Source: Phycicoccus sonneratiae (GTDB lineage Bacteria > Actinomycetota > Actinomycetes > Actinomycetales > Dermatophilaceae). From it: a DNA stretch of 64,000 nucleotides. Positions 25,356 through 37,573 of the stretch are shown here, piece by piece. The notes beneath the pieces are model-generated. The model was not told the DNA's origin and ran no database searches. It was given only the letters and a program-made list of their open reading frames with translations. Each line of letters opens with the position of its first letter. The first letter of the stretch is position 1. The translations under genes were made by a program, and so were the position numbers. The stretch lies in assembly GCF_016887965.1 (NCBI RefSeq), contig NZ_JAFDVD010000001.1, positions 62,001-126,000 on the forward strand, written 5' to 3'.

Positions 25356-26083
25356 AGGACGGCTCGGAGGCGCTCGACGGCGGGGACGACGGGGCCGTCG
25401 TGCACGACCCTCCCGGCGTCGAGGACCACGCCGCGCCCGCAGAGCCGCTCGACGAGCGGGAGGTCGTGGCTGACGACGACGAGCGTGCGACCCTCGGCCG
25501 ACAGCTGCTCGATGCGCGTGAGGCACTTGTCGCGGAAGGCCTCGTCGCCGACCGCGAGCACCTCGTCGACGAGGAAGACGTCGGGCTCGGTGTGCACCGC
25601 GACCGAGAACGCGAGGCGCAGGAACATCCCGGAGGAGTAGAAGCGCACCTGGGTGTCGAGGAACGGCCCGATGTCGGCGAAGGCGACGATCTCCTCGAAC
25701 CGGGCGCGGATGGTGGCCGGCCCCATCCCGAGGATGGAGGCGTTGAGGTGGACGTTCTCGCGCCCGGTGAGGTCGGGGTGGAATCCCGCGCCCACCTCGA
25801 GCAACCCGGCGAGCCGGCCGCGGACCCGCACCCGACCGGTGTCCGGGGCCATCACCCCGGCGACGAGCTTGAGCAGGGTCGACTTTCCCGACCCGTTGCG
25901 GCCCAGGAGGGCGACCGACTCCCCCTCGCGCACCTCGAGGTCGAGCGGCGCCAGCGCGTGGAAGTCCTCGTGCCGGGGCCGCCCCTGGACCGCCCACACC
26001 AGCCCCTCCTTGAGGGAGTGGGTGTGCCGCAACCGGAAGTGCTTCGAGGCCCCCTCGACCGACACCGCGACGCGACCGGCCAT
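25352..26083 (-). CDS. wzt: Polysaccharide-export ABC transporter ATPase (Wzt/TagH type)
   Basis: A 243-aa ATPase with Walker A LLGRNGSGKSTLL, SSGMFLRLAFS in the signature position and LVDEVLAVGDEAF, the Walker B variant diagnostic of O-antigen/teichoic-acid export ATPases. There is no C-terminal carbohydrate-binding domain, so it resembles M. tuberculosis Rv3781 rather than chain-length-sensing Wzt. ATG 26083 shares one base with the permease stop. Confidence 0.9.
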   Translation of the reverse strand: MAGRVAVSVEGASKHFRLRHTHSLKEGLVWAVQGRPRHEDFHALAPLDLEVREGESVALLGRNGSGKSTLLKLVAGVMAPDTGRVRVRGRLAGLLEVGAGFHPDLTGRENVHLNASILGMGPATIRARFEEIVAFADIGPFLDTQVRFYSSGMFLRLAFSVAVHTEPDVFLVDEVLAVGDEAFRDKCLTRIEQLSAEGRTLVVVSHDLPLVERLCGRGVVLDAGRVVHDGPVVPAVERLRAVL

Positions 26084-26930
26084 CAGAGCTCCTGCGCGAA
26101 CCGGCCGGAGAGCCGCCGGAAGACGGCCTGACCGAGCACGACGAGGGCGGCCGCCACGACGAAGGCGATTGCGGTGCGCGCCGCGAGGTCGCCCGGGACC
26201 CGTCCGAGGTTCGCCGGCGAGGCCCCGGCCCAGGTCGCGCGGTGGACGAGGTCGACCGCGACGGTCAGCGGGTTGTGCTGGTACAGCGCGAAGGTCCACG
26301 ACCCGGCGCCGAGGAGCCGCTCGACGAGGTGCGTCGGGTAGAGCACCGGCGAGGTCCACACGAGGACGGTGAGGACGAGGTCGACGACGTTCTCGACGTC
26401 GCGGAAGAGCACGTCGACGGCCGAGAGGAGCAGCCCCAGCCCCGTGGCGAGCAGGCCGGTGAGGACGACGCAGGCGAGCAGGGCCAGGAGGCCCACGAGG
26501 TCCGGCCGCCAGCCGGCGACGAGCGCGCCGACGACGAGGACGAGCAGCTGCGGCAGCAGGTGCACGCCCGCGACGCACACGCTGGCGACCGGGAACAGCT
26601 CGCGGGGCAGGAAGACCTTCCGGACCAGCTCGCCGTTCGCGACGACCGAGCGGGTCGCGTTCCCGAGCGCCTCCGAGAACGCGGTGACGACGACGAGGCC
26701 GCCGAAGAGGTACACCGCGTAGTCGTCGATGCTGTTCTGCCGCAGCACGAGTCCGAGCCCGACGAAGTAGACGGCGAAGGTGACCGCCGGCTTGACGTAG
26801 GACCAGCCGAGCCCGAGCAGCGAGGCCCGGTAGCGCACCCGGAGCTCCTTGCGGACGAGCAGCTGGAGGAGGTAGCGGCGCCGCGCGACCTCCGCGAGGC
26901 CACCCCCGACGCCCTGGACGACGAGCTCGC

Positions 26931-26934
<4 letters not shown>
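26083..26934 (-). CDS. wzm: Polysaccharide-export ABC-2 permease
   Basis: A 283-aa ABC-2 permease with six membrane helices. RYLLQLLVRKELRVRYRASLLGLGW is the typical N-terminal cytoplasmic segment of O-antigen/teichoic-acid exporters. GTG 26934 overlaps the glfT2 stop by four bases and its stop overlaps the ATPase start by one. With the ATPase it should flip a lipid-linked galactofuran-containing chain, as proposed for Rv3781/Rv3783. Confidence 0.9.
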
Positions 26935-31012
<4,078 letters not shown>

Positions 31013-31158
31013 CTAGGGACGGCAAGGGTACGGATGGTGAACTCGCCACGGCCGCAGGGTGACCGGTGTCCGGCGCTCGACCGACGTCCGCGTCCGACCG
31101 ACACGTGGGGACCCCCTGCAGTTCACCTGCGGGTGGGGAGGTCGCCGCCGGCCGCCCC

Positions 31159-31164
31159 TACCGT
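31159..31164 (+). promoter_or_regulatory. -10 element for a leaderless glfT1 transcript
   Basis: TACCGT ends eight bases before GTG 31172, the spacing of leaderless actinobacterial transcripts; no ribosome site is visible. The 169-bp divergent region also has an 8-bp inverted pair GGTGAACT (31036) / AGTTCACC (31120) of uncertain value. Confidence 0.5.
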
Positions 31165-31171
31165 CGACGTC

Positions 31172-32065
31172 GTGAGCCCGACCGCCCCCCGCGTCATCGC
31201 CGTCGTCGTGACCCACCGGCGCCCCGGCCTCCTCGCCCAGGGCCTCGCCGCCCTCGCCGCGCAGGACCGCCGCCCCGACCACCTCGTCGTCGTCGACAAC
31301 GCCGACGACCCGCACACGCGTGACGTCGTCGAGGAGTGCGACCTCCCCCTCACCTACCTCCCGTCCGCGACCAACCTCGGCGGGGCCGGCGGCTTCGCGT
31401 ACGGCGTGCTCACCGCCCGCGCCCTCGGGGCCGACCTCGTGTGGATGGCCGACGACGACGGGCGCCCGGCGACGACCTCCACCCTCACGCGCCTCCTGCG
31501 GGCCGCCGCGGACGAGGACCTCGAGGTGGTCGCCCCGCTCGTGCTCGACGTCGACGACCCGTCCCGGCTGGCCTTCGGCCTGCGCCTCGGGACCCGTCGG
31601 GCGGCCGTGCGCACCGACCTGCCGGGCACCGGGGTCGTGCACGGCGTGGCCAACCCCTTCAACGGGATGCTCCTGACGACCCGTGCGCTCGACGCGGTCG
31701 GCGTGCCGGACCCGCGCCTCGTCGTGCGCGGTGACGAGGTCGAGCTGCACCGCCGGCTCGTGCGCAGCGGGCTGCCGTTCGGGACCTGCCTCGACGCGAC
31801 GTGGCTGCACCCGTCCGGCACCCGCGACGTCGTCCCGCTGCTCGGCGGGTCGGTGCCGGTCTACGTCCCGGCCGACCCCGAGCGGGCCCGCGTCGCGTAC
31901 CGGAACCTCGGCTGGCTGACGAGCCAGCCCGGGATGCGGTGGCGGCGCTGGCCGGACGAGGCGCGCTACGCCTGGTACCACCTCGTCGTGCGCCGCGACC
32001 CCGAGGCGTGGCGGGAGTGGCGCGAGCGCTCGGCCGCGGGCCGGCGCGAGCAGTTCGTCTCCTGA
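31172..32065 (+). CDS. glfT1: Galactofuranosyltransferase, GlfT1-like
   Basis: A 297-aa GT2 enzyme, near the 304 aa of GlfT1 (Rv3782). VVVTHRRPGLLAQGL, VVVDNADDP, SATNLGGAGGFAYGV, WMADDDGRP and VRGDEVELHRRL match GlfT1-type motifs. GlfT1 adds the first galactofuranose residues to the lipid-linked acceptor. It is the only member of the locus on the plus strand. GTG 31172 is preferred because the frame upstream lacks similarity. Confidence 0.85.
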   Translation: MSPTAPRVIAVVVTHRRPGLLAQGLAALAAQDRRPDHLVVVDNADDPHTRDVVEECDLPLTYLPSATNLGGAGGFAYGVLTARALGADLVWMADDDGRPATTSTLTRLLRAAADEDLEVVAPLVLDVDDPSRLAFGLRLGTRRAAVRTDLPGTGVVHGVANPFNGMLLTTRALDAVGVPDPRLVVRGDEVELHRRLVRSGLPFGTCLDATWLHPSGTRDVVPLLGGSVPVYVPADPERARVAYRNLGWLTSQPGMRWRRWPDEARYAWYHLVVRRDPEAWREWRERSAAGRREQFVS

Positions 32066-32078
32066 CCGGGGCGCGACC

Positions 32079-33497
32079 TCAGCTGTCGAAGCCGATGCCG
32101 ACCGCGTCCATCCCCCGCAGCCAGAGGTTGCGCCGGCCGGTGCGGTCCTCGGCCGCGAGGCTGGCCCGCGTCGCCTTCACCCCGAGGGTGCGGAACGGCT
32201 CCGGCGGGAAGGGCAGCGGCTTGCGGCGCACCATCCCGAGCCGGGTGACCTCGGTGTCGCGGCCGTTGACGAGGTCGAGCGCGACCCGCGCGCCGAACCG
32301 GGTCGAGGCCACCCCGAGGCCGGTGTAGCCGACCGCGTACGCGAGCCGGCCGCCGAGCGCCGTGCCGAACACCGGCGTGAAGCGCGAGGTCGTGTCGATG
32401 ACCCCGGCCCACCGGTGGGTGAACCGGATGCCGTCCAGCTGGGGGAAGATCTCGAGGAAGTGGCGCGCCAGCAGGTCGTGCGACGCCGACTGCTCCAGCC
32501 GGGCGTCGATGCGCCCCGGGAAGTGGTAGTTCGCGTCGTAGCCGCCGAAGAGGACGCGGTCGTCGAGGGTGCGCCGGTAGTAGTGGAACTGGTTGCCGGC
32601 GTCGGTGAGGCCCTCGCGCCCCTCCCACCCGACGGCCGCGAGCTGCGCGGCCGAGAGCGGCTCGGTCATGAGCACGTGGTCGTAGACGGGCAGCGTGTAC
32701 CAGGCCAGCCGGCGCAGCACCCCGCGGAAGGCTCCGGTGCCGACGACGACCCGCCGCCCGTGCACGCTCCCCCACTCGGTGCCGACCCGCACCCCGTCGC
32801 CGTCCTCGTCGAGCGAGGTGACGGCGGTGTCCTCGTGGAGGCGGACCCCGAGGCGCTCGGCGGCCGCCGCGAGCCCCCAGACGAGGCGGGCCGGGTCGAC
32901 GAGCCCGACGCCCGGTTCGACCATCCCCCCGAGGTAGCGCGGCGAGTCGACGCGGGCGCGGGCGGCCTCGGCGTCGAGCAGCTCGACGTCGACCCCGTGC
33001 TCGCGGTGCAGGTCGTACGCCTCGCGCACCGTCGCGACCTGTCGCTCGTCGAGGGCGAGGGTCAGCTCGCCCGGGACGTGGAGGTCGCAGTCGATGGCGT
33101 ACCGCTCGACGGTGTCCGCCAGCGCCGAGAAGTTCTCCGCGCCGAGCCGCTCCAGCGTCGGGACCTCGTCCGGCCAGCAGGCCACCCCCTGCGCGAGCCC
33201 GTGCGTGAGCGAGGGCGACACGAAGCCCCCGTTGCGCCCCGAGGCCGCGACGCCGAGCCGCCCCCGCTCGAGGACGACGACGTCGAGGGAGGGGTCGTCC
33301 TCCTTGGCCTGCACCGCCGCCCACAGCCCGGTGAACCCGCCGCCGACGACGACGAGGTCGGCCCGGTGGCCGTGGCCGGTGAGGGCCGGCCGCGGGGCGG
33401 GGCGCAGCGCGGGCCGGTCGGTCCAGAAGACGTCCGGGACGGCGTCGGCGAGGGAGGCGCGCACGGCACCCGGGGACACGGCCATGACGGGCATCAT
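32079..33497 (-). CDS. FAD-dependent amine oxidoreductase (DAO/PuuB-like)
   Basis: A 472-aa flavoprotein of the D-amino-acid-oxidase fold. It has VVVGGGFTGLWAAVQAKE (dinucleotide motif), LGVAASGRNGGFV typical of gamma-glutamylputrescine oxidase-like proteins, and a C-terminal GYTGLGVASTRFGARVALDL FAD motif. ATG 33497 is used; ATG 33485 is an alternative that would leave the 33488-33502 palindrome in the leader. Divergent from a small cupin, a pairing often seen for amine-catabolic oxidases. The substrate is unproven. Confidence 0.82.
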   Translation of the reverse strand: MMPVMAVSPGAVRASLADAVPDVFWTDRPALRPAPRPALTGHGHRADLVVVGGGFTGLWAAVQAKEDDPSLDVVVLERGRLGVAASGRNGGFVSPSLTHGLAQGVACWPDEVPTLERLGAENFSALADTVERYAIDCDLHVPGELTLALDERQVATVREAYDLHREHGVDVELLDAEAARARVDSPRYLGGMVEPGVGLVDPARLVWGLAAAAERLGVRLHEDTAVTSLDEDGDGVRVGTEWGSVHGRRVVVGTGAFRGVLRRLAWYTLPVYDHVLMTEPLSAAQLAAVGWEGREGLTDAGNQFHYYRRTLDDRVLFGGYDANYHFPGRIDARLEQSASHDLLARHFLEIFPQLDGIRFTHRWAGVIDTTSRFTPVFGTALGGRLAYAVGYTGLGVASTRFGARVALDLVNGRDTEVTRLGMVRRKPLPFPPEPFRTLGVKATRASLAAEDRTGRRNLWLRGMDAVGIGFDS

Positions 33498-33502
33498 GCC
33501 CG
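33488..33502. promoter_or_regulatory. 15-bp palindrome at the oxidoreductase start
   Basis: CGGGCATCATGCCCG is a perfect 7-1-7 palindrome covering the alternative ATG codons of the FAD oxidoreductase. It could be an operator or a translation-affecting hairpin. Confidence 0.4.
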
Positions 33503-33626
33503 AGCGACGCACCACCGGGCGAGCCCCCGTCCATCGGATCCGCTCGTCGTCGACCCCTCACGCGCCGGATTGCCACCGTCCCGACGACCTGTGGCTTCTC
33601 GATCCGTCACGTGGGAGCATCCGGGG

Positions 33627-33962
33627 ATGACCCAGCGCCTGCTCGCCGACGACGTCACCCGGCTGCCCCTCGACCACGAGCCACTGCCCGGCGACGAGGT
33701 CGAGGACGGGTCGCCGACCGCGGCGGTCCGCACCCTCGACACCCTCGGCGGGGTCGAGGTCGGGGTCTGGGAGATGACGGTCGGTACCGCTCGCGACACC
33801 GAGGTCGACGAGGTCTTCGTCGTCGTGGCCGGGTCCGGCACCGTCGAGTTCGAGGACGGCGAGCGCCTCCGCCTCGGTCCCGGGACGGTGGTCCGCCTGC
33901 GCGCCGGTGACCGGACCCGGTGGCTCGTCGACGAGCCGCTGCGCAAGGTCTGGGTCGCCTGA
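33627..33962 (+). CDS. Small cupin-domain protein
   Basis: A 111-aa single-domain cupin. VGVWEMTVGTARDTEVDEVFVVVAGSGTVEFEDGERLRLGPG covers the two cupin motifs, but the usual paired metal His residues of motif 1 are replaced by Thr/Asp, as in the EutQ/ureidoglycine-type cupin_3 group. ATG 33627 follows a GGGG site. Its neighbour is the amine oxidoreductase; a role in that pathway is inferred. Confidence 0.78.
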   Translation: MTQRLLADDVTRLPLDHEPLPGDEVEDGSPTAAVRTLDTLGGVEVGVWEMTVGTARDTEVDEVFVVVAGSGTVEFEDGERLRLGPGTVVRLRAGDRTRWLVDEPLRKVWVA

Positions 33963-34068
33963 GGCGGACGACCGGATCGGGCCGCGGCAGGTCTCGGAAC
34001 GGTCACGGTCTGCGGAAGTCCGGCTGACAGTTCCCTGAGATGCCGGGTCTTGACTAGGTTGCTGGACC

Positions 34069-34809
34069 ATGAGTGAGCCCCTCGTCGTCCTCGAGCGCGT
34101 CAACAAGCACTTCGGGGACCTCCACGTGCTCCGCGACATCGACCTCACGGTGGGTCGCGGCGAGGTGGTCGTGCTCATCGGTCCGTCGGGCTCGGGCAAG
34201 TCGACGCTGTGCCGGACCATCAACCGCCTCGAGACGATCGAGTCGGGCTCGATCACCGTCGACGGCAAGGCCCTCCCCGAGGAGGGCAAGGAGCTGGCCG
34301 CCCTGCGCGCCGACGTCGGGATGGTCTTCCAGTCCTTCAACCTCTTCGCCCACAAGACGATCCTCGAGAACGTCACGCTCGGGCCGGTCAAGGTCCGCGG
34401 GACGAAGAAGGCCGACGCCGAGAAGCGGGCCATGGAGCTCCTCGAGCGCGTCGGCGTCGCCCACCAGGCCGAGAAGTACCCCGCGCAGCTCTCCGGCGGC
34501 CAGCAGCAGCGGGTGGCCATCGCCCGGTCGCTGGCGATGGACCCCAAGGTGATGCTCTTCGACGAGCCCACCTCGGCGCTCGACCCCGAGATGATCAACG
34601 AGGTCCTCGACGTCATGGTCGAGCTGGCCCGCAGCGGCATGACGATGATCGTCGTCACCCACGAGATGGGCTTCGCGCGCAAGGCCGCGAACCGCGTCGT
34701 GTTCCTCTCCGACGGCCAGGTCGTCGAGGAGGGCACGCCCGAGGAGTTCTTCACCAACGCCCGGAGCGAACGCGCCCGGGACTTCCTCGGGAAGATCCTC
34801 ACCCACTGA
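34069..34809 (+). CDS. gluA: Amino-acid ABC transporter ATPase, GluA type
   Basis: A 246-aa ATPase of the polar amino acid uptake family. It has Walker A GPSGSGKSTL, Q-loop FQSFNLFAH, signature LSGGQQQRVAIARSLA, Walker B VMLFDEPTSALDPE and H-loop VVTHEM. It heads the operon gluA-gluB-gluC-gluD, the Corynebacterium glutamate uptake order. ATG 34069 follows TAGGTT at 34055-34060, so transcription may begin close to the start codon. Confidence 0.94.
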   Translation: MSEPLVVLERVNKHFGDLHVLRDIDLTVGRGEVVVLIGPSGSGKSTLCRTINRLETIESGSITVDGKALPEEGKELAALRADVGMVFQSFNLFAHKTILENVTLGPVKVRGTKKADAEKRAMELLERVGVAHQAEKYPAQLSGGQQQRVAIARSLAMDPKVMLFDEPTSALDPEMINEVLDVMVELARSGMTMIVVTHEMGFARKAANRVVFLSDGQVVEEGTPEEFFTNARSERARDFLGKILTH

Positions 34810-34877
34810 CCCACGAGGGACCGCACACCGCCGAGGCTCGACCACTCGGGCCGCGGCACGACAGGGAGGACCAGCAC

Positions 34878-35729
34878 ATGACGACACGACGATGGGGTGC
34901 GCTCGCGGCCACGGCCGCCGTGGCCCTCGGGCTCGCGGCCTGCGGCTCGGACGCGGGGAACACCGGCAGCGGCGGCGACGGAGGCGACTCCGGCGGCGGC
35001 AGCGGCCTGAAGGTCGGCATCAAGTTCGACCAGCCGGGCATGGGCCTGAAGAAGGGCACCGAGTACAGCGGGATGGACGTCGACGTCGCGACGTACATCG
35101 CCAAGGAGCTCGGCACCGAGGCCGGCGACATCCAGTGGGTCCAGGCGCCGAGCGCCCAGCGCGAGACCCTCATCTCCACCGGGCAGGTCGACATCGTCGT
35201 CGCGACGTACTCGATCACCGACGCCCGCAAGGAGAAGGTCTCCTTCGCCGGGCCGTACTTCGTCGCCGGGCAGGACCTCCTCGTCCGCGCCGACGACTCC
35301 TCGGTCACCGGGCCGGACGCGCTCGACGGCAAGAAGCTGTGCTCGGTCACCGGCTCGACCTCGGCCCAGAACGTCAAGGAGGACGTCCCCGGCGTCCAGC
35401 TGCAGGAGTTCGCCACGTACTCCGAGTGCCTCCCGGCGCTGGCCAACGGCGGCGTCGACGCGCTGACCACCGACGACACGATCCTCGCCGGCTACGCGTC
35501 GCAGGAGGAGTACAAGGGCAAGTTCAAGGTCGTCGGCCAGCCGTTCTCCGAGGAGCGCTACGGCGTCGGCCTCAAGAAGGGCGACACCGCCCTCTGCGAG
35601 AAGGTGAACGCCGCCATCACGAAGATGGTCACCGACGGCGCCTGGCAGAAGGCGATCGACGACAACCTCGGCCCGGCGGGCTACAAGCCGGGCGCGGGCA
35701 ACCCGCCCACGCCCGACGCCTGCTCCTGA
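34878..35729 (+). CDS. gluB: Glutamate/polar amino acid ABC binding lipoprotein, GluB type
   Basis: A 283-aa solute-binding lipoprotein. Lipobox LAAC (Cys 22) follows a short signal; residues 23-43 are a Gly/Ser linker. The SBP_bac_3 core includes GMDVDVATYIAKELG, RETLISTGQVDIVVATYSITDARKEKVSFAGPYF and TTDDTILAGY. GGGAGGA precedes ATG 34878 by about eight bases. GluB-type proteins bind glutamate or related amino acids outside the membrane and deliver them to GluC/GluD; the exact ligand is inferred from gene order. Confidence 0.93.
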   Translation: MTTRRWGALAATAAVALGLAACGSDAGNTGSGGDGGDSGGGSGLKVGIKFDQPGMGLKKGTEYSGMDVDVATYIAKELGTEAGDIQWVQAPSAQRETLISTGQVDIVVATYSITDARKEKVSFAGPYFVAGQDLLVRADDSSVTGPDALDGKKLCSVTGSTSAQNVKEDVPGVQLQEFATYSECLPALANGGVDALTTDDTILAGYASQEEYKGKFKVVGQPFSEERYGVGLKKGDTALCEKVNAAITKMVTDGAWQKAIDDNLGPAGYKPGAGNPPTPDACS

Positions 35730-35732
35730 CCA

Positions 35733-35833
35733 CCCCCGCGGCCGGGGGGGGGGCCCCCCCCCCCCGGCGGGGGGGCCCCCCCCCCCCCCCCCGGGCGCGC
35801 GGCCCCCCCCCCCCGGGGGGGCGCCCCCCCACC
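35733..35833. other. Block of alternating G and C homopolymers (tract 2)
   Basis: About 100 bases between gluB and gluC are mostly runs of G and C (for example 17 C at 35776-35792). It opens with CCCCCGCGGCCGGGGG, close to the opening of tract 1 (CCCCGCGGCCCGGGGG). In amino-acid ABC operons a strong stem-loop usually follows the binding-protein gene, so a miscalled hairpin is a reasonable explanation. Confidence 0.9.
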
Positions 35834-35863
35834 CCGCGCCGCCGCCACCCGGAAGGAGCCGCC

Positions 35864-36550
35864 GTGGGTGAGATCGGCGACATCCTCGCGAAGTACGACG
35901 TCCTCGCGGCGTTCGGGATGACGGTGTACCTCACCGTCTTCTCGGCGGTCGGCGCACTCCTCCTCGGCACGGTCCTCGCGATCATGCGCGTCTCCCCCGT
36001 CGGGGTGCTGCGCTCGCTCGGGGCGTTCTACGTCAACACCGTGCGCAACACCCCGCTGACGCTCATCCTCGTCTTCTGCTCGCTGGGGGTGTTCTTCATC
36101 CTCCAGCTCAACCTGGAGCCAGCCAGCTCACCGACCTTCCTGCGCGACAACGCGATCCGCTGGGCGATCGTCGGGCTGGCGGCCTACCACGCCGCGTTCG
36201 TGTGTGAGGCGCTGCGCTCGGGCGTCAACACGGTGCCCGCCGGACAGGCCGAGGCCGCCCGCTCGATCGGGCTGACCTTCGGCCAGTCGTTGCGCGAGGT
36301 GATCCTCCCGCAGGCCTTCCGCGGGGCGATCGCCCCGCTGGGGTCGGTGCTCATCGCGCTGACCAAGAACACCACCGTCGCCTCGATCGTCAGCGTCTCC
36401 GAGGCCTCGGCCCTCATGAAGGTGATCATCGAGAACGAGACCGCGGGCACCGCCGTCTTCCTCGTCTTCGCCATCGGCTTCGTCGTCCTCACCCTCCCGG
36501 TCGGCATGCTCTTCACGACGCTCTCCCGGCGGCTGGCGGTGAAGCGATGA
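35864..36550 (+). CDS. gluC: Amino-acid ABC transporter permease, GluC type
   Basis: A 228-aa permease with five membrane helices of the HisM family. The EAA loop is PAGQAEAARSIGLTFGQSLREVILPQAFRGAIAPL. GTG 35864 has GGAAGGAG five bases upstream, intact despite the adjoining G/C tract. It overlaps gluD by four bases (ATGA). Confidence 0.93.
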   Translation: MGEIGDILAKYDVLAAFGMTVYLTVFSAVGALLLGTVLAIMRVSPVGVLRSLGAFYVNTVRNTPLTLILVFCSLGVFFILQLNLEPASSPTFLRDNAIRWAIVGLAAYHAAFVCEALRSGVNTVPAGQAEAARSIGLTFGQSLREVILPQAFRGAIAPLGSVLIALTKNTTVASIVSVSEASALMKVIIENETAGTAVFLVFAIGFVVLTLPVGMLFTTLSRRLAVKR

Positions 36551-37482
36551 GCACCTCGGTCCTCTTCGACGCCCCCGGTCCCCGCGCCCGGGCTCGCCAC
36601 CGCCTCCTCACCCTCCTCGGGCTGCTGCTCGCGGCCGGGACGCTCGCGCTGGTGCTGTGGAAGTTCGCCCAGCAGGGCCAGCTCGAGGCCTCGATGTGGC
36701 GCTCCCTCCTCCTCCCGGAGGTCTGGACCGAGTACGTCCTGCCCGGCATCCGGCAGACCCTTGCCGCCGCCGGTGCCTCGATCGTCGCCGCGCTGGTCTT
36801 CGGCCTCGTCTTCGGCATGGGCCGGCTCTCGACGATCCGCCCGGTGCGCTGGGTCGCCGGCACGATCGTCGAGTTCTTCCGGGCCGTCCCCGTGCTGCTG
36901 ATGATGTACTTCACGTTCACCCTCTACGCGCGCAACAACGTCTTCGGGGTCGACTTCAACTCGTTCTACGCCGTCGTCACCGGCCTGACGCTCTACAACG
37001 GGTCGGTGATCGCCGAGCTGGTCCGCTCGGGTGTGCACCAGCTGCCGAAGGGACAGTCCGAGGCCGGGCTCTCGATCGGCCTCTCCCCCGGGCAGACGTT
37101 GCGCTCGATCGAGCTGCCGCAGGCCCTCACCGCGATGCTCCCGGCGCTGGTCGGCCAGCTCGTCGTCATCCTCAAGGACAGCGCGCTCGGCACGGCCATC
37201 ACCTACCCGGAGCTGCTCGCCCAGGCCAAGAACGTCGGGACCGCCTACGGCAACGTCATCCCGGCCTACGTCCTCGCGGCCGCCCTGTTCATCCTCCTCA
37301 ACTACGGGCTGACCGTCGTCGCCGGCCGCGTCGAGCGCCGCATCAACCGGCGCGGACGGGCCGCCGGCGGGACGACGACCAACGCGATGCCCGGGGCGCC
37401 GGGAGGCACCGGGGCGATGCCGAGCACCGGGCTCGGCGGCGACAACGTGCAGAACCTCGATCCGACGAGCACCGGTCGCTGA
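36547..37482 (+). CDS. gluD: Amino-acid ABC transporter permease, GluD type
   Basis: A 311-aa permease. A long N-terminal cytoplasmic segment and first helix precede the HisM-type core; the EAA loop is PKGQSEAGLSIGLSPGQTLRSIELPQALTAMLPAL. The last 45 residues are Gly/Pro-rich and cytoplasmic, as in other actinobacterial GluD proteins. It ends the operon. Confidence 0.93.
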   Translation: MSTSVLFDAPGPRARARHRLLTLLGLLLAAGTLALVLWKFAQQGQLEASMWRSLLLPEVWTEYVLPGIRQTLAAAGASIVAALVFGLVFGMGRLSTIRPVRWVAGTIVEFFRAVPVLLMMYFTFTLYARNNVFGVDFNSFYAVVTGLTLYNGSVIAELVRSGVHQLPKGQSEAGLSIGLSPGQTLRSIELPQALTAMLPALVGQLVVILKDSALGTAITYPELLAQAKNVGTAYGNVIPAYVLAAALFILLNYGLTVVAGRVERRINRRGRAAGGTTTNAMPGAPGGTGAMPSTGLGGDNVQNLDPTSTGR

Positions 37483-37512
37483 CACCGCGATCCGCCAGGT
37501 CTTCCCCTCCGG

Positions 37513-37567
37513 CCCCCCGGGTCGCTAGAGTCGGCCCGCTTGGTCCTGTTCAACGGAACCCGGGGGG
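37513..37567 (+). promoter_or_regulatory. Inverted repeat that could mask the GH16 ribosome site
   Basis: CCCCCCGGGT (37513-37522) is perfectly complementary to ACCCGGGGGG (37558-37567), the G-run serving as ribosome site of the GTG at 37574. TAGAGT (about 37526-37531), a possible -10, lies between the arms. Only transcripts entering from gluD would contain both arms. Confidence 0.4.
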
Positions 37568-37573
37568 GTCATC

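Noticed and set aside
31036-31127. 8-bp inverted pair GGTGAACT/AGTTCACC between the glycosyltransferase promoters
   Set aside because: The arms are 76 bases apart and short; a chance match is likely. Mentioned only in the glfT1 promoter entry.
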